Source: Rhododendron vialii
Taxonomy: Eukaryota; Streptophyta; Magnoliopsida; Ericales; Ericaceae
Assembly: GCF_030253575.1 (NCBI RefSeq)
Contig: NC_080568.1
Span: 32,391,001 to 32,455,000 of the forward strand
Length of the DNA: 64,000 nt
Direction of reading: 5' to 3'
Shown: positions 47,531 through 62,084 of the stretch, piece after piece
Numbering within the stretch: the first letter of the stretch is position 1
Layout of the letters: every line of letters starts with the position of its first letter
Position numbers and translations under genes: made by a program
Notes under the pieces: generated by a model
Databases searched by the model: none
What the model was told of the DNA's origin: nothing
What the model saw: only the letters and a program-made list of their open reading frames with translations

Positions 47531-47595
<65 letters not shown>
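47531..47595. repeat. (GA)n microsatellite in CYP734A 5' leader
   Basis: About 32 uninterrupted AG repeats lie 90-155 bases upstream of the CYP734A start codon (CT on the coding strand). Long CT tracts in plant leaders are often polymorphic and can bind BPC/GAGA factors. Confidence 0.95.
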
Positions 47596-47596
<1 letters not shown>

Positions 47597-47655
47597 GTTT
47601 TGTTTGAAGACAAGATTACCCCTTATGAGTGGATGTATTCCCATTTGTGTTTCGT

Positions 47656-47811
47656 AATTGTTCAATAGTTTAGGAGTACCGCTACGTGGTATTCCAAACC
47701 ACTTAACAACCACACATTCATGTGGGATTTATAACCCCACATGAATGTCTGGCTGTAAAGTGGTTCGGAGTACCACATAACGATGCTCCCAAACTATTGA
47801 ATAATTACGAT
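47656..47811. mobile_element. Foldback MITE in CYP734A promoter
   Basis: AATTGTTCAATAGTTTAGGA...GTACC...GTGGTATTCCAAACCACTT and CATTCATGTGGG on the left pair with CCCCACATGAATG, AAGTGGTTCGGAGTACCAC and CCAAACTATTGAATAATT on the right. The whole 156 bases fold into one hairpin. It is about 215 bases upstream of the start codon. Confidence 0.8.
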
Positions 47812-47939
47812 TTTTACAATGCATGGATTTTATGACAACTCCAAAGGCCAAAAAAAGCCTAGAATTATTTCCAAAAATGTTGGCGTTTTGCACCATAGGA
47901 AAGTTGGGATCGTGTCATAGGATGTCCTGTACTTCCCAA

Positions 47940-48258
47940 AAATATACTAGTTCAATTTCGAGGCAGAAGATGATTGTGAGGATGGTGCATCTCTCTCTAT
48001 GATTTTTCAATTACGAGTTGTGGCGGGTTGGAGTGTTTTTCTTTCGATGCTTATGTTTGTTTGTTTTTTTTGTGTTTCGGTTGATTTTTTTGAGCTGTAT
48101 GGTTTTGTGGGTTCTTTTTGATGTTCGGTTGGCGTCTTATTTTCTTTTAGGTCTCAGGTGGCTTCTTGCCCGTGTCCCCTGATCCTTTTAATCTTTGTAA
48201 TCCTTTATAAATATTAATAAATTCTTTTTGCTTAGAAAAAAAATATACTAGTTCAATT
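47940..48258 (+). mobile_element. Retroposon (5'-truncated LINE tail) with 18-bp target duplication
   Basis: A perfect 18-bp repeat AAATATACTAGTTCAATT lies at 47940-47957 and 48241-48258. The 283-base insert between them ends TTTATAAATATTAATAAATT, CTTTTTGCTTAG and then poly-A. Long variable target duplications with a 3' A-tail are the mark of LINE-mediated insertion. The 3' end resembles the LINE tail at 8690 (AATAAAATCCTTCTTTTGCAG). No coding sequence is retained. The sharp duplication suggests a young insertion. Confidence 0.85.
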
Positions 48259-49605
48259 ATTCTAGAATAGTAGTACTATATTTGTCATACTAGAGAAAAA
48301 AGTTTTCCAGAAAAAAAATTTAATAATTTTAAAGTATTTATTATCTGATGCAACTCCTTAGACAGCTTCAATCACGTTATTTAATGGGCTTCACAATCTA
48401 CTTGGACATGAAAAAAAATACAAGTATTACTTTTAAGTACTTATTATCGAATGTGACACCTTAATCGGCTCACCATATACCGGAAAAAACTCATAATGCT
48501 ATGGGTTATCAAAGATTCGAATTTTCCTCGGTCCAAGTTTTGGAATGCACCAAATCTAGAACATACATTGCCACATTGGTATAATCAATGGTTTAGCTTT
48601 GCTCAGATAGGTAAGAGTATTTGAGCAAATCCGAACCATTAACTACACAAAGGTTGATCTGAATTTGGATTGTTTCGTCGAGTCCAAATTATGGACTAGA
48701 GAAGATCCAATTCCTAATAGCAAATGATTTGGTGCTTTTAAATAGAATATTTTTTTATTCTTGATTATGGTACTCTTAAATACATGAAAAGGAATGATGG
48801 GAGCAACACTTGCATGTAATGTATGTCTCTATCGACCGACCAAGATTATTAGCTTTTTTATTTTATATTATGAACTAATCCAATTGTTTAAGTTCGAATT
48901 ATTGAAGAAATAAATCTAGGGCAAGGTTCAATGTTGGAAACACAAACATGTTATGATCCCCATTATGGGTCAATTCAGAGAACAAATCCTAAACATTCAA
49001 AGTAGGATTTTATTTCATTTATTTTTTAGATATCCGTGTTTTGGAAAGAGAATTGAGGCAAAAGTTTTTGATTTTCGAGTAGTCAAACGATATCTTTGAG
49101 GATGTCTTTTTTAATTATGTTCGATAAAAATTGGTTCCATTTTTTCTTACAATCATTTAATCTGTTATATATCCTACGAGAGGGGACCAGGATCACCCCC
49201 AACTGTACCAATGGGGCGTGATTCCACAACCTCCACAATATAAAAGTTGCGAGGTTCTTGCATGGAGCAAGTTCGAATTCAAGACCTCCCTCATGAAAGT
49301 CTGAGTTCTCACCACGCAGGGTTAGGGTCGGTGACGTTTGCTAGTTATTATTATAAACCATAAGCCCAACATGATTTTACTTTGTAAAGTTTGATTAGAC
49401 ATGCCAAATAATGGAGCCTTAAAATCGGCTTCAATCACTTTATATGGTATTTTTTAAACATGCCTTTATATGATGATAGAGATCACAAAATGTATGCTAA
49501 TTATTAAATTGAATTGTTAGAGTAATGCTATCAACACAATATATATTTTTCACAACAATATACATTTACAAACATGTTTAAGTGCAATAGTCTTATTGAC
49601 AAGAA
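48259..49605. other. Gene-poor intergenic stretch
   Basis: AT-rich, with no supported gene. 49170-49350 includes GAGCAAGTTCGAATTCAAGACCTCC-like sequence that could be a decayed SINE or tRNA-related repeat; no cloverleaf can be drawn. Confidence 0.35.
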
Positions 49606-49741
49606 GTTTTTGGTTGTCGGACGGGTATCACACATGTGGTATTTGGTATCCTATCTGCGACTCCAACTGTCCAAACATGCTTTGGCTGAGATCGCCGACA
49701 GATACCGTCGTGTGGTACCCATGCCACCCAAGAATTTCCCC
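49606..49741. mobile_element. Foldback MITE, G-box family, short copy
   Basis: AGAAGTTTTTGGTTGTCGGA, ACACATGTGGTATT on the left pair with TCGTGTGGTACCCAT and GCCACCCAAGAATTTCC on the right. Shorter than its relatives at 3396 and 21352. Confidence 0.6.
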
Positions 49742-50165
49742 TTATAGACAATGGACAAGGTTTTAACTTTCAGTTAGTTGGAATGGATGTGCTTTCCACT
49801 TCCTTTCTTTAATTCCAACAAATGATTTAGGGCCAGGAGTAAGGGAGTTGGGGAGGTTTTTGGAAGGTAGCTCTCAAAACTGTTGCAAATGGGACAAAAC
49901 TGTCTATTCAATATTCCTCCCTTTCTAAAGTGTGAATTTGCCTTGATTGTCAGAACAGTAGGTTCCCCACTGTAGGGCACTTCCCCCTCATCATTGTCCC
50001 CTCATCTTTGTCCTAATACTCCCAAGACACATTGGGGCCATTTGCCCTTCAATGCTCTTCTAAATTCTAATCTCACTCCATTTCTAGCTCTAGTGTAGTT
50101 TTTGGAGTCCCTCTGCCATTGAGATATGTTAAAAAGTTTCTTTTATACAATATACTAATGTTGAT

Positions 50166-50303
50166 GGGAAATGATTTTGGCACTCCCCTGCAAATATATT
50201 TTTGTTGTTAACGACACTTCCCCTACAAGTGTATTTTTGCACTAAAAATATATTTGCAGGAGAGTGCCGTTAACAAAAAAGGAAGTGTCAAAATCAGAAA
50301 CCT
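50166..50303. mobile_element. MITE, 'GATTTTGTCACT' family
   Basis: GGAAATGATTTTGGCACTCC...GTTAACGACACTTCC pairs with GAGAGTGCCGTTAAC...GGAAGTGTCAAAATC. It carries the family centre GTGTATTTTTGCACTAAAAATA. The left arm has an extra internal duplication. Confidence 0.75.
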
Positions 50304-50397
50304 ATACTTACAACATTTCTTGGGCAGAGCCAGAATTTCGATTTGAAAGATCGAACGAGAAGATAAATTTTAATTTGAAAAAATATGCACTACTTAG

Positions 50398-50745
50398 AGG
50401 AATTTTCAAGTGAGGGATCCCTCATTTTGTTAAAATGAGGGACTTTCATTTTTCGATCAAATTTTGAAAATCCGAACCGTTCAATGTGTGCAGAACGTAA
50501 TTTTAAGGGTCCTCGCGAGAAATCAGCAAAAAAAAAGACCGGGAAGGGCGTTATCCGAGCAGTTTTTTTGAACCGTTCAATGAAAACTGCTCGGATGAAG
50601 CCCTTCCTGATCATTTTTTTTGCTGATTTCTCACAGGGACCCTTAAAGTCACGTTCTGATCACTTTGAGCGGCTCGGATCATCGAAATTCAATCGGGAAG
50701 GGGAGTCCCGCATTTTAATAAAATGAGGAATCTCTCACCGGAACC
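50398..50745. mobile_element. Foldback MITE, about 348 bp near-palindrome
   Basis: Arms of about 150 bases: CCTCATTTTGTTAAAATGAG, CCGAACCGTTCAATGTG, AAGGGTCCTCGCGAGAAATC and CGGGAAGGGC on the left pair with GCCCTTCCTGATC, GATTTCTCACAGGGACCCTT, GAGCGGCTCGGATC and ATTTTAATAAAATGAGG on the right. Non-coding. Confidence 0.8.
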
Positions 50746-53406
50746 TATATTTGTTTCTAGTAACTATACACTACAATGGTTTTGGCCTAATGCATCACTA
50801 AAGTACATAAACTATCTACTCCGTAAAAGATACTCAAAGTTACACATAATATTCGTAGAGTGAAATATATATTGTGCTTCTGGAGCTCCGCCATTTCCAA
50901 TATATTCCACCTCTGAACATTTGTGCACTATAAAACCCGGAGTGGTAATCAAGAGCCTCAAAAAACTTTGGTTTGAGTTTCGACCTACATTCGCATGCTA
51001 TCAATTTTTGTGTTAGGTCAGTACCACATATAAGGTTTCGCTCCGAATTGAAATGAACCCCACTAGTAAATACATCAATTAATGCATATGGTATGTGGAA
51101 CCCATTATCAGGTGGTGGTGGTGGTGGTGGTGTTTTTGTCATCTTAGCCAACGCATCAGTATTTTCGTTTTTACTATATATAACTTGTTTTTTCACTAGA
51201 CAGACTCGGATATATGACATGTTTGGGCTCCTCTCAGTAAATGTCTCGGGTGGTTCAATATTTTCTCTAAATACAGAAGTATCTTCTCGACGAAATATTT
51301 TTGTGAGGCTCACACATGTGAGACAACTCCTGTAGTAACTTTCCCAAATCGTTTGTAGAGATCGGGGAGGATCCACTCTCCATATAATTACACATGATTT
51401 GTACTTATATTAGCTAATGTGATGTACAGGCTACCTGGCCTGTTCATTCTAAAATATTCTAACCTCTGGTTTTGGTCGTTGGAATATTAATCCTGTGCAC
51501 TAGAGAGAGAGAGAGAGAGAGGGTAGGATATTACCATTGGATTCTTACCGGTACAATTTTTTTGGGCAAAATATTGAAAGTGCAAGTTTTTTGCATTTTT
51601 AGTAACATATGTTTTTTGCAAATTGCAAATGTAACCCATTGTTTCATACCCAAAATGGGTACTATTTGTTTCCAGGACCATTTTGTAATAAAAAAATTAA
51701 TTAATCCGACGTCAACAAACATCTTATTGAATTTAAGTTGTCTAGTTTTCTACATCTCGTATTCCAATGTTTGATTAAGTTTATTTTGTTACACGAGTAA
51801 TCTGTACATTAATACGCACAAAATGAATGGAGCTAATCACTGAAATAGAATTGTGTGGTAGACCTCACGAGGCTAAATGCCTGACCTAGTCCATCACATA
51901 GACCAGAGAGGAGCGTAAAACAACACAAGCAACAGTGAGTACCCAAGGGTTAGGGGAATATTTTCATTGATTAAACCAACCTGCATCAAACCGTTTCGCA
52001 CACATTAACCTCACGGCTCACAGTTACACTACTGGAGCAGGATTGCTGGATTAACCTCAAAGCCGTCTAAAGTTATTTTTTCTGTTTTGTTTTGTGAATA
52101 TAAAGGGTAGCCTTTGTATGTAAAGTTGTACAGAAAGTCTCCGTTCACCACACAATTTTTATTGCTCCCCTCATCGCTCTCAATTTTACCGTCCAAAATA
52201 CAGTCCAAATTTTAAAAAAGTCGTTCAGGGAAAGAGTTGAACTCTTCGGTTAAACTCTTCCGAGGAAGAGTTTTTTTTAAATCCGGACCATTGATTGTCG
52301 AGAGTCGAGACGGACAGCAAGATGTTGAGCGGTGCGGTGAATCAGAGAGGTGGGTGTAGCACCGAAAGCTTTAAATGCATAGGCCATTAACTATGAAAAT
52401 TCAAGGCAAAAGATGAACCATTTTTCCAGAATTGGGTGCGGGAAAGATGAATCATGTCTTGAGATCTAGTCATCTAATTCCGGCTCCTTTGGAAAATATG
52501 AATTGGTTAACGTTACCCGTAAAACAGGGGCAGAGTGCCGGAATTTGCTTCGGGGGCACACATGGATCGATGATGGTGAGAGAAAGGTGAAAGAGCAATG
52601 TTAGGATCTCAATTTTTAGAACACACATCCGGGCACATTTGTATTGTGGTTCGTTCGACGCCTATGAACTCACATACATTGACCTGGGATTGCGAGATAT
52701 ATGTGAAACGACACTAGGATCACAACTTTACAATACAACTCCGAACACAAGCAAAATCTTTCGGTGCAGATAGACATACATACATTGAACGGCTCTGAAC
52801 ACAGTCGTGTCTGAAGTTGCGTTTCAAAGACGTGTTCCGAGACTTTCTCATGTGAAACATGTATGGAAAGATAAAACTCTCTCCATCTAAACATTAATAT
52901 GTCAAAGTAGAAAATTACCCATGCATATGACACTATTAACGATGATCCAAAAACCACATTGACTACCCGATTTCATTTTTAGGATTCGAATTCAACTATA
53001 ATCCAAACTAATACCATATGGCATCAGTACGATCCAATTTTTTTTTTAGGTATCCGAAAAAGTGAGAGTGACAGAAATTGGTAACTATACCCTTCTCCCC
53101 ACCTTTCCCACCATTACTGGTTGGGGTTGTCCCAGCCTGGGATCTTATAGATTGCGCCTGTGGTATATGTCTTCCCCATTGACTTCTGTTCGGAGACCTT
53201 GTTTATTCTTCATGAATTTGTGGAGGGAAAAAAACAAACTTAAGGGGCCATTCGTTTACAATAATGCAACGACACGCCCATTGGCCACTCCCCAACCACT
53301 CATTTCTCACATGTGTGAAATTCATCCCACAATTAAATTTGTAGAGCCGACACATATATGAGAGAAAAGTGGTCTACGTAGCATTTTTAAATCGTTCGGC
53401 TGGATG
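50746..53406. other. Gene-poor intergenic stretch
   Basis: No gene supported. Holds (GGT)n at 51110-51132, (GA)n at 51503-51520, and a weak inverted repeat at 52140-52350. The minus-strand ORF at 50840-51376 has no domain I know; its low-complexity Pro run comes from the GGT repeat. Confidence 0.4.
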
Positions 53407-53718
53407 AGCCTGCGATTGTACCATATTTCTAATGTAATTTATGTCTTGGTTAAAGAAAATGTTCATCCTAGTTTAACCACCATGGTCAAACTGATATACT
53501 CTGGGTTTTTTTTACACTCTTCAAATCTCTTAACAAGTTCTAGATCCATACACAACCAGCCTGCGATTGTACCATATTTCTAATGTAATTTATGTCCGGT
53601 GTTTTTGGTTATAGAAAACGTTCATCCTAGTTAAACCACCATGGTCAAACTGATATACCCTGGGTTTTTTTTACACTCTTCAAATCTCTTAACAAGTTCT
53701 AGATCCATACACAACCCA
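53407..53718. repeat. Tandem duplication, period about 161 bp
   Basis: Two units start AGCCTGCGATTGTACCATAT at 53407 and 53568 and end CCATACACAACC. They share GTTCATCCTAGTT, CACCATGGTCAAACTGATAT and ACACTCTTCAAATCTCTTAA, differing by a few small indels. Confidence 0.88.
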
Positions 53719-54640
53719 ACCCGTCAAAACAATTGCTTAGTTAGGCTCCTCTGCTCTAGGAGCAAGTGATAATTTTTCCTTCAAAACAGTGGTAATATAT
53801 ATTTCCTCGGAAACACTGGTCAGTACGTTGAGAAATGCTACAAACTCTCCATTGATTGGTGATCAAAGTTTTTTTTTTGGCCATTCATTAATTCTAATCT
53901 ACTCTATCTTAGAGGACTTGGGAAAGGAATGAGTGCTTACGAAAATCAAACCCTATCCAGGTGCATGAGAATATATGGAATGCACCAACTGCACTCTAAT
54001 ACACTTGCGTGTGGGGATCAAAGTTAAAAACTATGGAGTATATATGTAAAGAATATCCCATTCTCAATCAGTCAATCTCCTCAAATCAAGTAGTATTGCT
54101 CCCTTATAGCGTGACTCCTGCCCAAGGAGGGTGGGTCATCCTAGGACATTGTCAAGACATGTACGTAATACACCCATACTACTACTCCTTTGTTACGGAG
54201 CAGAATCCATATTCTCAAATTCAACCACCGGAACAAACTACAAAGGTCGCAGGCAACCCAGACTGGCAGTAGAGATGTGATTCTCCAACGAAAGCTAAAG
54301 TACAATTTCCGCCATGACAAACCATCAACATCGAACAATAGATCTTAGGACCATTGCACTACATCTGACAGCTATATAGTTGACGAAAAGAGTAACTCGA
54401 TGAAAATATGGTTGGCTTGTTCCATGGCAACGGGAAAAGATCATATCTATTAGTAAAGCAGAGATGAATGTATAAACTTACAAGCAAAAGTTCCAACCAT
54501 CAGTACCCATCTAATCCACTAGAAAAGGGGAAAAACAACGGAAGACGGATCAAATACTGTAAAAACCATGTCTTGTGAAAAAACCCCACAAGTATTTCAC
54601 ATTGAACCTAAGAATATTTCACATTGAACTTAAGAAGGAG
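53719..54640. other. Intergenic and Ran 3' UTR
   Basis: No gene supported. About the last 200-300 bases are probably the Ran 3' UTR. A short direct repeat ATTTCACATTGAAC is at 54593 and 54615. Confidence 0.4.
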
Positions 54641-58430
<3,790 letters not shown>

Positions 58431-58497
58431 GTCTCTATCGCGTTGGAGCGAAGCAGAGATTCAGGGTTTTGAATTTAGGAATGGAGAGAGAAAGGTC

Positions 58498-58516
58498 TAG
58501 GGTTTGGAGTATATAA
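58498..58516 (-). promoter_or_regulatory. Ran promoter: TATA box and telo-box
   Basis: On the minus strand CTTATATAC (TATA) is followed within 20 bases by AAACCCTA, the telo-box common in promoters of cell-cycle and translation genes. They lie 70-85 bases upstream of the start codon. Function is inferred from position and motif. Confidence 0.5.
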
Positions 58517-58839
58517 GGGGGGAGGGGTTTTTCCGCTTTTGATTAACGCGATACTTGGGGCCGTTGGATGGTATCCCGCTTCAGATAGCCGCTTGAATTT
58601 GGACCATACACGTGGCAAGTCCTTTTGGCTTCTGTACGCGGTCGGTGGGCTGCTCGTTGTGGGTCAACAAGATTCTGTTGGGCGCGCCGCGCACGCTGTA
58701 AAGATGCGAGGATTTGGGCTTTTATGAGAACCAACAATGCTACTTTGCACATACTTTTGTATGTATGAGAACAGTTGGGCTTTTGGGAGATTCTGCTGCA
58801 AAATCAGCCAAAAATAATCACAGACCAAAACAATACATC

Positions 58840-59160
58840 TCGGATTATTTTTTGTTCTTATTTAAATTTTTTTTGCATTTGCTAATTTTTCGTTAATTTT
58901 TTGAGAATTATTATTTTTTCATGATGAAAGAAATTTAAAAATAAAAAATTATGACCGAAACTCAATTTTTTTGAATAAAGACAAAAATAAACCAATAAGC
59001 CAATTTTTTTGTCTTTATTAAAAAAAATTGAATTTCGATCATAATTTTTTACTTTTTAAATTCCTCTCGTCATGATGGAGCAATATTCTTCAAAATTTTG
59101 ATGAAAAACTAACAAATGTGAAAAAAATTTGAATAGGACAAAAAAATAAGCCACTTGACA
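58840..59160. mobile_element. Foldback MITE upstream of Ran
   Basis: Arms of about 140-150 bases pair: GTTCTTATTTAAATTTTTTT, TTGCTAATTTTTCGTTAATT, TCATGATGAAAGAAATTTAA, AAAATTATGACCGAAACTCA on the left with the complements on the right, for example TTGAATTTCGATCATAATTT, TTTAAATTCCTCTCGTCATG. Short spacer at about 58990-59005. Extremely AT-rich. Confidence 0.75.
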
Positions 59161-60120
59161 TATTAAGCCGAACAATCCCTAATTACAGAACCGAGCTCGT
59201 ACACAACAAAACTCGGCTCGACTCATTTGCGGCCCTGATCCAATGGGATTTGATATGTCATCATGGATTCATTTATCGCTTCACAATTAATTTTGTCAAA
59301 CGAAAGAACCCTTAATGTCAACCCTTAGATGAGCAATAGTTTTTTTCTTTTCATGGAGCAATAGTTTGTTTGGAGAGTCTAAATTGCTTCAGTCACTTTG
59401 TTGGCTTGAGACACCGTGCACTGAATAATCTCTCTAACAATGTCAATGGATCATACCTACAAGAAGTCGTGAACTTTTGTGTAATATTAATATTTCCATT
59501 CTTATTTGGAGAAAGTACAAGAACATAGACCCCAAGGAATTAGATGATAGTTAAGGCTTGAAATTTAGGAGTTTGCTCATTTTAAACTTTCAGTTTCGAA
59601 ACCTCTCCTCAAATGCTCTCAACCGTTTAGGGTCACTGGAGGTTTTCCTAATTCTTAACTTTGAGGTCTTTGAATTAGTCGAGTTGGGGGCAGAACTCTT
59701 TGGTGGGTCGGTGGATAAAGATTAGAAACTTACCAGTACCCAAACAACTTTTTTTTTTTACACAAATGATGAAAAGAGAACGATTTAATGAATGGTCACG
59801 ATCATAAAAAAAAAATGTCTCAACGACTTTAATTTAAAATATCTTAAGAGAATTGAATCAAGCATTTGCCATTGTTTAAAAAAACAAAAAACAAAAAAAC
59901 AAAGGAGGAAGCTTAAACTTACACTTAACATTTCCTTTCATATTTTTTTTTACTAAAAGTGAACAATAATACCAATGGACTCCCGTTAAATAGGGGCATA
60001 CATAGAGCCACTCTTGAATCAACATTTCGACTTTGTCACTGAGTCGAGATACATGTAAGCTAATTCGGTTACCTAGTTATAAAAATACAAAAGCAAAATA
60101 ACATCTCATGGTAGGAGTAT
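59161..60120. other. Gene-poor intergenic stretch
   Basis: No gene supported. A short 'GAGCTCGGCTC' family scrap lies at 59185-59240 (ending TTTGCGGCCCTG). Confidence 0.4.
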
Positions 60121-60369
60121 TAGGCCCCGTTCCAGAACGCAAAAAAAAAAAAAAATCTTATTTTTTAAGAAGACAATTTCAAGCTAAAAAATTATGAGTT
60201 TATTGAAATCTAAAAATATGCAATATGAATCTTATTTGAAAAATCTCATTAAAATCTTTTATACGATGAAAAAAAAATTAAAAAATTATTTTTTATTTAT
60301 ATTATTTTTAAATTTAAAAATAAAAAATAAACTGTTTATTTTTTAAAAAGGTTTTTGGAACGGAACAAC
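60121..60369. mobile_element. MITE, 'GTTCCGGAAC' family
   Basis: TAGGCCCCGTTCCAGAACGC and GGTTTTTGGAACGGAAC (right) form the terminal repeat. The core matches 1-253 in reverse orientation: AAGCTAAAAAATTATGAG, TTTATTGAAATCTAAAAATA, GCAATATGAATCTTATTTGA. Confidence 0.75.
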
Positions 60370-61109
60370 TAACCTAGAGATTGTGTGTGGAATCTTGAAA
60401 TGGGTTATCCAACTGAACTGGCCTGGCCTGGCTTGGGCTGTAAAGTCATCAATCATTTGACTTTTTGATGGTTACCAAAGAATTCATGGGATAGCGAACT
60501 TTGCCTTTTAGTATTAGGGAGCGACAGATGGAAGTTTTACATATTAAGGATATTCCGAAATGCTATGTTACATGCCACAGGAAATATGAAAGTGTTCATA
60601 AAAAAAAATGAACGGCTCAAATTCAAATTAAGTGTGAATTCAAGCTGTTCATTTCCTTTCATGGACACTTTCACGTTTCATTTTTCATGTATCCTATCAA
60701 GTCCCGAGGATATTAATAAATTGGTACAAGAGAGATAATCATTTGTTAATTTATTTTATCATTTTTGTGACGAGAAACTCCTACAAGCCATTTGTGGGCA
60801 AATTCAGGTGATGACAGCTCGTAATGTCTGGGTATAGTTTGGGATCCAGGATGTAATCTCTTCTTCTTCTTTTATAATCAAGTGTCCGAGCCGATTTATG
60901 CACACATCAACTAATCTTCGGAATCCAAAATTATATATTGACCAACAAATTAATCAAAGAGGAAATCAAAAAAGAAATATTGAATCGCTCTTTTTAGTTT
61001 CTATAAAAAAATTCCACAGCAAATGAACGAGGAAACAATGGATCTAAAAGCACTTGGTAAGCATCATGTGCATCACTGGTAAAACAGAACAAAGGATATT
61101 ACGATGAGT
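60370..61109. other. Intergenic with a small hairpin
   Basis: No gene. Bases 60575-60705 form an inverted repeat (TGAAAGTGTTCATAAAAAAA with TTTCATGGACACTTTCACG, and GAACGGCTCAAATTCA with TGAATTCAAGCTGTTC), a relative of the MITE at 62755-62905. Confidence 0.5.
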
Positions 61110-61257
61110 TGTAATCAGCCGAACTTTGTCGAATTCGAGCTCGGCTCGAGCCTTAACGAGCCGAGCTTAGTTAGTTATTAAACGAGCCTCTTTAATCGAG
61201 TAGAGTTTTTGTCAAACAGGTCGAGCTCGCGAGTTGCTCGAATCGTTTGCGGCCCTC
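61110..61257. mobile_element. MITE, 'GAGCTCGGCTC' family
   Basis: GAATTCGAGCTCGGCTCGAG, AACGAGCCGAGCTTAG and the right end GAATCGTTTGCGGCCCT identify the family. The left end is ragged. Confidence 0.65.
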
Positions 61258-61812
61258 TTTCCCCTCTCCTTTGTTCCCTCTTTTTCTTCTCTTCCTGCCT
61301 CTTTACCTCTCAATCCCCTTCTCCTCCAGTTTTCCTCTCTTCTCCAATCCCTCTCTCTGCTCTCCTCTCCTACCACAGTTGCGAGATGGTTGAGACGCTC
61401 TCCTTAGAGAGTTGCGATCTCCCACTCTCCCCATCATTTTTGAACTCAGGAGCTAGTTCTAGGTTTCTAAATCTGATTTCTTGGAACCAGTTCAACGGCA
61501 TCGGTGGCGGTGTTTGCAGCCTTCAGTCTGCGGCGGAAACGAGCTCAAGTTGGTGTGGCGGGTCCATCTAGGAGAGTTTGCTCTGTGTTCATACCTGGCC
61601 ACTTCCAACCCCTCTTCACGAGTGTGATCGATGGGGTCCAACTCCAGCGTCTTGGCTCCAGACGGTTTTTCTTTTTTCTTTTGTTTTGTTTGGTGTATTT
61701 TATTTTGTTTGTTATTTTCTGTATTTTCGGATCGGTAGTGTCCGTTTTTATTGTACTGTGTTTTCTTTTATATATAAATCGAGTTTAATTTTGGTAAAAA
61801 AAAAAAGAGCAA
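61258..61812 (+). other. Possible LINE-type 3' end with A-tail
   Basis: A pyrimidine-rich start, T-rich middle and an end TTTATATATAAATCGAGTTT followed within a few bases by a 10-13-base A-run resemble LINE 3' ends, but no target duplication was found. The ORF at 61209-61571 begins inside the preceding MITE and I do not treat it as a gene. Confidence 0.3.
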
Positions 61813-62084
61813 TAAAATTCCACTTCATTTATTGTATGGATACATCTGTGACACAATTCAAGGTTAAAAAACACCTTCACTACATCATAATGTGTAGTGG
61901 CTTAAGCCATGACAATGACTCTTGGTGGTATAATAGACTTACAAAATCACAAAAAAAAAAAAAAAAACATTTTTGAAAAAAGTTTTTAGAACGCTTTGGG
62001 ACAGCATTACTTTCCAATTCAAGAAATTAACACTCCTACTATGTCTCGACCATTATTGCAACAAGGCTCGATTGATCGCTACGA

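Noticed and set aside
49160-49350. tRNA- or SINE-like sequence with GTTCGAATTC
   Set aside because: Box B spacing is off by one base, no box A at the right distance, and no cloverleaf can be drawn.
51110-51132. CRISPR-like short repeats
   Set aside because: Simple (GGT)n microsatellite in a plant nuclear context; no spaced repeats anywhere in the window.
50840-51376. Minus-strand ORF of 178 codons
   Set aside because: The Pro run is a translated GGT microsatellite, and the rest shows no domain and no splice-supported neighbours.
61209-61571. Plus-strand ORF of 120 codons
   Set aside because: It begins inside a MITE and runs through a CT-rich zone, giving a Ser/Leu/Pro-rich peptide without domain.
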